Below, piece after piece: positions 58,963 through 64,000 of a stretch of DNA of 64,000 nucleotides. A program made the position numbers and the translations under genes. Source of the DNA: JAVJSF01 sp040219555 (lineage in GTDB: Bacteria > Actinomycetota > Thermoleophilia > Miltoncostaeales > Miltoncostaeaceae); contig JAVJSF010000009.1 of NCBI GenBank assembly GCA_040219555.1, positions 124,001-188,000 on the forward strand, read 5' to 3'. Position 1 is the first letter of the stretch; each line of letters opens with the position of its first letter. A model generated the notes under the pieces. The model was not told the DNA's origin. It did not search any database and saw only the letters and a program-made list of their open reading frames with translations.

Positions 58963-59636
58963 CGTCCACCATGCAGCAGGCCACGGTCCGTCGCTCGGAC
59001 GGAGGCTGGCTGTCGGTCTCGGCGGCCGCGCGCGCCCTCGGGGTGTCGTCGAGCACGCTGCGCCTCTGGGCCTCGGAGGGGCGCGTCCCCCACGTCCGCA
59101 CGGCGGGTGGCCACCGGCGGTTCGACCCCGAGGTGCTGCGCCAGTGGCTCGCCCGTCAGCCGGCGCGGGGCGCGCGGCCGACGCGGCGCGGCGCGATGCA
59201 GATCACGACCTCGGCCGAGCTGGCGGACATCGTGAGCGCCTGCGCCGACCGCGCCGCCGAGATCGTGGAGACGCTGGTCGAGGGGCCCGCCGAGGCGGCA
59301 TACCGGCGACTATCGGCGGCCGAGCGCCGCAACGTGGTGCGCTCGTGGATCGACCTGCTGGCCGAGGCGTTCCGCAGCGGGAACCTGGCCGAGGCGCTGG
59401 AGCGCTCCGAGACCTACGGGCGCGGCCACGGCCTGGCCGGCTCGTCGGCCGAGGTCACCCTCGGCGGCAGCCTGGCGCTCGAGCGCGCCATGGAGCGCGC
59501 CCTGGCCGAGGGCCCCTCCGCCGCCACGTCCGAGCAGCGCGCCCAAGCCGGCGCGGCCATGAGCCTGCTCACCGCGCGGGTGGCCACCGCGTGGGCCGCC
59601 GCCGTCGCCAGCCGGGGAGCGCGGACCCCCTCCTGA
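58959..59636 (+). CDS. MerR/excisionase-like regulator, second of a tandem pair
   Basis: 225 residues. The DNA-binding part (LSVSAAARALGVSSSTLRLW, GRVPHVRTAGGHRRFDPEVL) closely resembles the first gene, and the helical C-terminus (TTSAELADIVSACADRAAEI, then NVVRSWIDLLAEAFRSGNLA) is related but more diverged. It has the look of an RsbRD/CdaR-like helical sensor, weakly. A heterodimer with its neighbour is possible. Confidence 0.85.
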   Translation: MTSTMQQATVRRSDGGWLSVSAAARALGVSSSTLRLWASEGRVPHVRTAGGHRRFDPEVLRQWLARQPARGARPTRRGAMQITTSAELADIVSACADRAAEIVETLVEGPAEAAYRRLSAAERRNVVRSWIDLLAEAFRSGNLAEALERSETYGRGHGLAGSSAEVTLGGSLALERAMERALAEGPSAATSEQRAQAGAAMSLLTARVATAWAAAVASRGARTPS

Positions 59637-59681
59637 GCCGAGTCCGCCGGGCCGGCGGCCCGAGGGGGCCCGACGCGGCCG

Positions 59682-60005
59682 TTCGGGCCCTGGTTCCGCT
59701 CGATCGTCGCCAAGCGCGCCCTCTCGATGCTGGACCAGCGCGTACGCCGCGCGGGGTACCCGCTGGAGCATGCCCGCCACGCGAGCGCCGCCCCCCACCG
59801 CGAGCCGGCGGAGGCGGTGCCGGAGATCATCCGTGACCTGCCGATCGCCCAGCAGCGCGCCCTCGTACTCCATGATGTCCACGGCTTCTCAACCGGTGAG
59901 ATCGCTCGGTCGCTGGGCATGCCTCCCGGCACGGTGCGCTCACACTTGGCCCGGGCGCGCCGGCGGATCGCCGGCCGCTCCCACGAGGATCGAGATCCCG
60001 GATAG
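59682..60005 (+). pseudogene. Truncated ECF sigma factor (end of region 2 plus region 4)
   Basis: The frame reads FGPWFRSIVAKRALSMLDQR, the end of region 2 of an ECF factor. Then comes region 4, LPIAQQRALVLHDVHGFSTG followed by EIARSLGMPPGTVRSHLARA. The core-binding part of region 2 is missing. An ATG at 59727 would give a 92-residue region-4 protein. The frame is open back to the stop of the MerR-like gene 45 nt upstream, with no ribosome site. It may be a remnant or a region-4-only regulator. Confidence 0.6.
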
Positions 60006-60269
60006 GCGATCGCAGTGCCGCGCGAGCGGGGCGAAGTGCGACCGCTTGGCGAATTTCCCGAGCGGATGCAGCGGATCGGTCCCATCTACAGGTGCACATG
60101 GCGGAGCCCCACGCGTAACCGACTCGGTTCTCGACCCCATGGAGACACACGAGCGAGCAGTTGTCGTTGCTGGGGTGGGAGAGGAAGCAAGGAAAGGACC
60201 AAGCACAGGTGTCACCCAGACGAGAGCGGCACAAGGGTGTCACGTCGTCAGCAACTGCACTGAGCGGGA
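60006..60269. other. Intergenic stretch of lower GC
   Basis: 264 nt with no gene I can support. A hand count over 60061-60300 gives about 61% GC, against well over 70% in neighbouring coding sequence. Short open frames here have no ribosome site or family resemblance. The region likely holds the promoter of the secreted protein at 60270. Confidence 0.5.
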
Positions 60270-60830
60270 ATGCGACATGCGAAAGATTCACGCCGACTCC
60301 GCGCGCGGACTCTCGGCGCCTTGCTGGCAGTGGCGGCGATCTGCGCGGGGGTGCTCGCCGCGATTTCCGGCGCCGAACAACCAGCCACGGAATCGACCGC
60401 TGTTGAGCCACCGGCCTGGTTTCCCAAGGAGGCGGCGAGCATCTTGGAGGCCACCGACCCCTCGACCGCCCGTGACCTCGGTTCCACCGACGCCGGCGAG
60501 CGAGTGATCACGGTCTCCAGGCCCGGGGGTGATCGTTGCCTGAGCGTCGTCGACGCCGACCTGACAGGCCCCGCGGCAGGCTCGTCCATGGCGTGCTACC
60601 CGCCCGGAGGCACCGAGCAGGACCCCATGACGATCTGGCGCCAGAACGCGGATCGCTCGCTGACGTTCTGGGCCGTCCCCCCTGAAGGGACTCAGACTCT
60701 GCAGATGGGAACCGAGACCTCGACCGTCACGCAGACGTTCGTCAGTGGCGTCATCGAGGAGGCCGGTGACCGCGTCGTACTGGTGACCGAGGGTGATCGG
60801 ATCACCCTCCCGACCCCGCCGATCCGTTGA
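60270..60830 (+). CDS. Secreted or membrane-anchored protein of unknown function
   Basis: 186 residues. A basic N-terminus (MRHAKDSRRLRARTLGALLA) and a hydrophobic segment to about residue 35 form a signal or anchor. The outer part contains GDRCLSVVDADLTGPAAGSS and SMACYPPGG (two Cys, probably a disulfide) and ends in short strands. Codon use is less GC-biased than in neighbours. No family is recognised. Confidence 0.6.
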   Translation: MRHAKDSRRLRARTLGALLAVAAICAGVLAAISGAEQPATESTAVEPPAWFPKEAASILEATDPSTARDLGSTDAGERVITVSRPGGDRCLSVVDADLTGPAAGSSMACYPPGGTEQDPMTIWRQNADRSLTFWAVPPEGTQTLQMGTETSTVTQTFVSGVIEEAGDRVVLVTEGDRITLPTPPIR

Positions 60831-61335
60831 GGCGGGGCACGTCCACGGTGCCGACGGGCGACTCTCGGGCGCGGCGAACGGGGTGCCCGCCCTGGCGGCG
60901 GCGCTCGTCCTCGCGGGCTCGCTCACCGGCTGCGGCGGCGACGCCGATGGCGGCGACGGGGCGACGACCGGAGCGGACGCCCCGCGCGGTGCGGAGGAGG
61001 TGGTGACCGCCTACTTCGACCGGTTCACCGACGACCGGCCGGACGAGGCCACCGCACTCATGTCCCGGCTCATCGTCCGTGAGTGCGGAGGGTCCGAGGG
61101 GATGCTCGAGGCGATCGCCGAGGCGCGCGCCGAGGACGAGGCGGACTACCGGATCACGGAGGCCGTGCTGGAGGAGGACGGCGATCCGCCGCGCGTGATG
61201 GCGCGCCTGGAGGTCCAGGGCCCCGGCTCGTCGCCCGGGACGACCCGGATCCCCATCGGCGTCCTCCGTGAGGACGGGGGCTGGCGCCTGGCCGAGCTCC
61301 ACCCGGCCGGCGTGGCCCTCGCCTGCCGCACCTGA
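60793..61335 (+). CDS. Probable lipoprotein with NTF2/DUF4878-like domain
   Basis: Up to 180 residues. A hydrophobic stretch ends in the lipobox AGSLTGCGG, then an acidic Gly-rich linker and a domain (EEVVTAYFDRFTDDRPDEAT, RLEVQGPGSS, GGWRLAELHP) with the plan of DUF4878-like proteins. The start is uncertain: the GTG at 60793 overlaps the previous gene by 38 nt, and a GTG at 60883 would leave a signal peptide without basic residues. Confidence 0.6.
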   Translation: MIGSPSRPRRSVEAGHVHGADGRLSGAANGVPALAAALVLAGSLTGCGGDADGGDGATTGADAPRGAEEVVTAYFDRFTDDRPDEATALMSRLIVRECGGSEGMLEAIAEARAEDEADYRITEAVLEEDGDPPRVMARLEVQGPGSSPGTTRIPIGVLREDGGWRLAELHPAGVALACRT

Positions 61336-61343
61336 GCCGCGCG

Positions 61344-61376
61344 CCCGTCCCGCCCGCAACGGCGAGGCGGGGCGGG
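61344..61376. terminator. Hairpin between convergent genes
   Basis: An 11-bp stem (61344-61354 with 61366-61376, one G-T wobble) and an 11-nt loop between the lipoprotein gene and the phosphoesterase gene. Confidence 0.5.
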
Positions 61377-61402
61377 GCGGCCCGGGTGGCCGCCGGCCAG
61401 CC

Positions 61403-62221
61403 TCAGGGCAGGGCCAGCAGCGCCCGGTCCAGCACCTCGCCCTCCGGGGTCAGCGCCTCGGAGAACAGCCAGTCCGCCCAGGCGGTGACGATGAGCGCAT
61501 GGTGCCGGGGGCGGCACGAGCGCAGCCCCTCGGGACGGCGCAGGCAGGGGAAGACCGGAGCACCGCCGCCCCCCGTGGTGAGGTGGGTGATGCCGTCGGC
61601 GACGATGCGCTCGTAGGCGTGGTTGTGCCCCTGGAGCACCACGCGCACGCCGGCGGCGCGCAGGCGGGGCACCCAGAGCGCGCGCTGATCGGGATCGGGC
61701 GAGTGGTAGCCCGCCGAGGCCAGCGGCTGGTGCATGACGGGCACGGGGACCTCGCCGGCCGAGCGCGCCGCGGCCAACTCGGCGTCCAAGAAGGCCAGCT
61801 GGGCCGGGTCGGCCGGGGAGTTGGCATCGAGCACCACCAGCCGCAGGGGCCCCACGGGGGTCGCGTAGTACCGCCCGGGGGCCCCGAGCGCGATGGCCGT
61901 TGCGTCGCCGGCCAGGTCGTTGTTGCCCCAGGCGGCGATGTAGGGCACGCCGGCGCGCCGTAGGCAGGCCTCGGGCCGGGTGAAGTTGGCAGGGGTGGCG
62001 ACCCCCTCGGGCCGCGAGAAGTTGTCGCCCGTCGTCACGACCGCGGCCAGCGGGGCGCGCCGGTGCTCGGCGCAGATGCGACGGGTCACCGCGGCCTGGG
62101 CCGCCGTGCCGTGCCCCCAGTCCCCCTTGACCGCCAGGCGCACCGCGTCCGGATCGCCCGCGCCGGGGACCGCGGGGGCGGCACCGGCCAGCAGGCTCGC
62201 GCCGAGGGCGGCCGCGATCAG
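61403..62221 (-). CDS. Secreted metallophosphoesterase, apparent CTG start
   Basis: 272 residues if the CTG at 62221 is used. This gives a signal peptide (LIAAALGASLLAGAAPAVPG) ahead of the enzyme. KGDWGHG, TTGDNFS, WGNNDLA, VMHQPLA and QGHNHAYERI are the five metallophosphoesterase blocks. The CTG overlaps the upstream TGA as CTGA, mimicking ATGA coupling. A GTG at 62143 (246 residues) would remove the signal peptide and has no ribosome site. Probably an extracellular acid-phosphatase-like enzyme. Confidence 0.82.
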   Translation of the reverse strand: MIAAALGASLLAGAAPAVPGAGDPDAVRLAVKGDWGHGTAAQAAVTRRICAEHRRAPLAAVVTTGDNFSRPEGVATPANFTRPEACLRRAGVPYIAAWGNNDLAGDATAIALGAPGRYYATPVGPLRLVVLDANSPADPAQLAFLDAELAAARSAGEVPVPVMHQPLASAGYHSPDPDQRALWVPRLRAAGVRVVLQGHNHAYERIVADGITHLTTGGGGAPVFPCLRRPEGLRSCRPRHHALIVTAWADWLFSEALTPEGEVLDRALLALP

Positions 62222-62469
62222 CCCGCCGACGGCCCGTCCTCAGCGCGGCGCTCGGCGGCGCGGCGCAGGCGCTCGCGGGCCGCGTCGATGGCCGCGCCCG
62301 GATCGCCGGCGTCCTGGGCCACCGGCGCGGGCGGGGGCGGGCCGGCGGCGGGGCCGGGGGCCGGAGCGCCGGCGCGCCGGCGCCGCTCGCGCCAGGCAGC
62401 CAGGCCGGCACCCGCCCCGATCGAGGTCAGCACCGACACCACCATCCGCTTCCCGCGCGCCACGGTCAC
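62218..62469 (-). CDS. Small membrane-associated protein
   Basis: 83 residues: a basic start MTVARGKRM, one hydrophobic stretch (VVSVLTSIGAGAGLAAW), then a Pro/Ala-rich linker and a basic helix (ARERLRRAAERRAED). No family is recognised. It is translationally linked to the phosphoesterase and starts with GTG. Confidence 0.5.
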   Translation of the reverse strand: MTVARGKRMVVSVLTSIGAGAGLAAWRERRRRAGAPAPGPAAGPPPPAPVAQDAGDPGAAIDAARERLRRAAERRAEDGPSAG

Positions 62470-62562
62470 CTCCGCCAGCCGGTCTCATCGGGCATGGTAC
62501 GCCCGGACGCCACGCCCTCATCGCCCGCCCGGGCACCTCGATCCATGGCGCCGGGCCCTTGG

Positions 62563-62568
62563 TATACT
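62563..62568 (+). promoter_or_regulatory. Extended -10 promoter TGG-TATACT of the rpsF operon
   Basis: TATACT preceded by TGG forms an extended -10, with a leader of roughly 60 nt before rpsF. No clear -35 is seen. The 5' leader is long enough for autoregulation by ribosomal proteins. Confidence 0.6.
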
Positions 62569-62635
62569 CCCGCGCCTGCCGGGACCCGGTCGTCCCGTAG
62601 CGCTCGCGTGCCGCACAACCATTCGGAGGCCCAGG

Positions 62636-63052
62636 ATCACCGCTTACGAGATCATGATCATCCTCAACCCGGACTCCGAGGAGGAGCAGCGGCAGGAGAT
62701 CCTGGACAGGGTCCAGCAACTCATCCGCGACGGCGGCGGCACCATCGAGCACGTGAACGACTGGGGCCGGAAGAAGATCACCTTCCCCATGGAGAAGCGC
62801 CCCGACGGCCAGTACGTGGTCATCACCTGCCACGGCGAGCCGGACTCGCTGGCCGAGGTGGAGAGGATCCTCTCCATCAACAAGGCCGTCGTGCTGCGGG
62901 CCCTCTTCATCCGCCTCAACCGACGCCAGGCCGAGCGGGCGGTCTCCGTCGGCGCGCCCCTGCCGGTGGACACGAACCCCGAGGGCGAGAGCCGTGCCCC
63001 GCGCGGCCGCGGGCCGGGTGGCCGCGGCGGCGGCGGACGCCGTCCCCGCTAG
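62636..63052 (+). CDS. rpsF: Ribosomal protein bS6, apparent ATC start
   Basis: 138 residues. TAYEIMIILNPDSEEE begins the first strand, WGRKKITFPMEKRPDGQYVV follows, and the tail is Arg/Gly-rich. S6 proteins start two or three residues before the YE pair. Here the codon in that position is ATC at 62636, with GGAGG at 62625-62629 at the ideal distance. The first ATG (62654) would delete strand one. No ATG, GTG or TTG is in frame nearby. Binds S18 in the small subunit. Confidence 0.92.
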   Translation: MTAYEIMIILNPDSEEEQRQEILDRVQQLIRDGGGTIEHVNDWGRKKITFPMEKRPDGQYVVITCHGEPDSLAEVERILSINKAVVLRALFIRLNRRQAERAVSVGAPLPVDTNPEGESRAPRGRGPGGRGGGGRRPR

Positions 63053-63067
63053 ACCCGGAGGCTCCTG

Positions 63068-63559
63068 ATGCCCGCCGATCTCAACCGCGTCACCCTCGTC
63101 GGCCGCCTCACCCGCGACCCCGAGATGCGCCAGACCGCCGGCGGCACGTCGGTGTGCTCCATCCGTCTGGCCGTGACCTCGAGGACCAACCGCGGCGGCG
63201 AGTGGAGCGACCAGAGCAACTACTTCGACGTGACCGCCTTCGGCCGCCAGGCCGAGACCGCCGGCCAGTACCTGGCCAAGGGGCGGCGCATCGGGGTGGA
63301 CGGCCGGCTGAGCTGGCGCGAGTGGCAGACCCAGGACGGCAGCAAGCGCCAGGCCGTCGAGATCATCGCCAACGACCTCTTCTTCCTCGATTCCCGTGGT
63401 GAGGGCGGCGGTGGCGGCGGCGACTACGGCGGCGGTGAGCGCGGCTGGAAGGACGCCCCGCAGACCGGCGGTGGTGGCGGCGGAGGTGACGACATGCCGG
63501 TGGATCGCACCGACATGGGGCCCTCCAGCACGAACGACGACGACGACATTCCCTTCTAG
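63068..63559 (+). CDS. ssb: Single-strand DNA-binding protein SSB
   Basis: 163 residues: an OB fold (LNRVTLVGRLTRDPEMRQT, WSDQSNYFDVTAFGRQAE, KGRRIGVDGRLSWREWQ), a long Gly-rich linker and the tip DDDDIPF that recruits partners. GGAGG lies a few bases before the ATG. This is the housekeeping SSB; the paralogue at 30916 lacks the tail. Confidence 0.96.
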   Translation: MPADLNRVTLVGRLTRDPEMRQTAGGTSVCSIRLAVTSRTNRGGEWSDQSNYFDVTAFGRQAETAGQYLAKGRRIGVDGRLSWREWQTQDGSKRQAVEIIANDLFFLDSRGEGGGGGGDYGGGERGWKDAPQTGGGGGGGDDMPVDRTDMGPSSTNDDDDIPF

Positions 63560-63574
63560 GTAGCTGGAGACACG

Positions 63575-64000
63575 ATGCAGGCGATCCTTCTGGACGAGGT
63601 CGAGGGCCTGGGTACTCCCGGGACCGTGGTGAACGTGGCCCGCGGCTACATGCGCAACTACCTCCAGCCACGCGGCCTGGCCGAGGCCGCCACCCCGGCG
63701 CGCATCGCCGAGGTCCGCCGGCGTGAGGCCGACCGGGTCGAGGCCGAGCGCAAGGCCGTCGAGCAGGCACGGGAGCTGTCCGATCTGCTGGGCCGCACCA
63801 TCCTCACCCTGAAGGCGAAGGCCGGGGACGACGGGCGCCTGTTCGGCTCGATCACCGCCGGCGACGTGGCGTCGGCCATCGAGGAGGCGCGCGGCGTCAA
63901 GATCGACCGCCGCTCCATCACGGTCGAGCCCGCCATCCGCGCGCTGGGCACGTACTCGGTCCCGGTCGATCTGGGCCCCGGTCTGGCGACCGAGGTCAAG
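63575..64000 (+). CDS. rplI: Ribosomal protein bL9 (3' end outside the window)
   Basis: 142 codons are visible. The opening MQAILLDEVEGLGTPGTVVN, then GYMRNYLQPRGLA, is the diagnostic N-terminal domain, followed by the long connecting helix (RRREADRVEAERKAVEQARE) and the start of the C-terminal domain. It begins 15 nt after ssb, with GGAG before the ATG. rpsR, usually found between ssb and rplI, is missing here. Confidence 0.96.
   Translation, partial: MQAILLDEVEGLGTPGTVVNVARGYMRNYLQPRGLAEAATPARIAEVRRREADRVEAERKAVEQARELSDLLGRTILTLKAKAGDDGRLFGSITAGDVASAIEEARGVKIDRRSITVEPAIRALGTYSVPVDLGPGLATEVK

Noticed and set aside
60015..60263. An 82-codon open frame in the lower-GC gap
   Set aside because: No ribosome site or promoter, and an Arg/Ser/Cys-rich translation without structure.
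63400..63500. GGC-rich repeats that might be a repeat array
   Set aside because: They encode the Gly-rich linker of SSB, a normal feature of actinobacterial SSB proteins.

Overview
This is a very GC-rich window with almost no spacing between genes and no mobile element, CRISPR array, rRNA or tRNA that I can see. The gene content points to a high-GC Actinomycetota, most likely the class Thermoleophilia or a relative. That placement is inference, based on the actinobacterial-type HemQ, the PAC2 protein, the GlgX-TreY-TreZ operon, MetZ, and many genes whose -10 box lies directly before the start codon.

Layout. 1-9.1 kb: a histone-deacetylase-like hydrolase, a secreted subtilase, a PAS-GAF-GGDEF diguanylate cyclase, secreted proteins (one with an HExxH motif), a flavodoxin-like protein, a VOC protein and an alpha/beta hydrolase. 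9.2-15.5 kb: glgX-treY-treZ, joined by 1-nt overlaps, for making trehalose from glycogen. 15.5-18.3 kb: a 928-residue exported protein that appears to join an N-terminal thioester-like domain, four repeats and a C-terminal class F sortase. 18.4-30.7 kb: DUF1737-metZ, a dodecin, small proteins, a CAP-domain protein, a MESH1-like hydrolase, an ABC exporter, a methyltransferase, a FabF-type synthase, a PAC2 protein and a VanW protein. 30.9-33.5 kb: an SSB paralogue next to a sigma factor - helix-turn-helix - ImmA/IrrE operon. 34-41.3 kb: an orphan PilB/GspE ATPase, a YbbN-like thioredoxin, EttA and aconitase. 41.3-45.5 kb: pstSCAB with a candidate PHO box. 45.6-58.1 kb: membrane and CoA-binding proteins, an inositol-monophosphatase-family enzyme, a hydrolase divergent from ispH, an alcohol dehydrogenase coupled to a UAP1-type pyrophosphorylase, HemQ, a PQQ-type sugar dehydrogenase lipoprotein, a large winged-helix-like protein and a DedA protein. 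58.2-62.5 kb: two tandem MerR-like regulators, a truncated ECF sigma factor, a lower-GC patch with secreted proteins, and a secreted metallophosphoesterase. 62.6-64 kb: rpsF-ssb-rplI without rpsR, cut by the window edge.

Four results deserve attention. (1) The thioester-repeat-sortase fusion. (2) The sigma/HTH/IrrE cassette beside an SSB paralogue, which looks like a protease-controlled stress switch. (3) A recurring TAnnnT hexamer that ends 6-9 nt before the start codon of many genes, including one divergent pair that appears to share a -10 element; this implies widespread leaderless transcription and was used here to choose starts. (4) Three genes (rpsF, the DedA gene, the metallophosphoesterase) whose best-supported starts are not ATG, GTG or TTG. 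All functional calls rest on reading motifs by eye; no database search was run.
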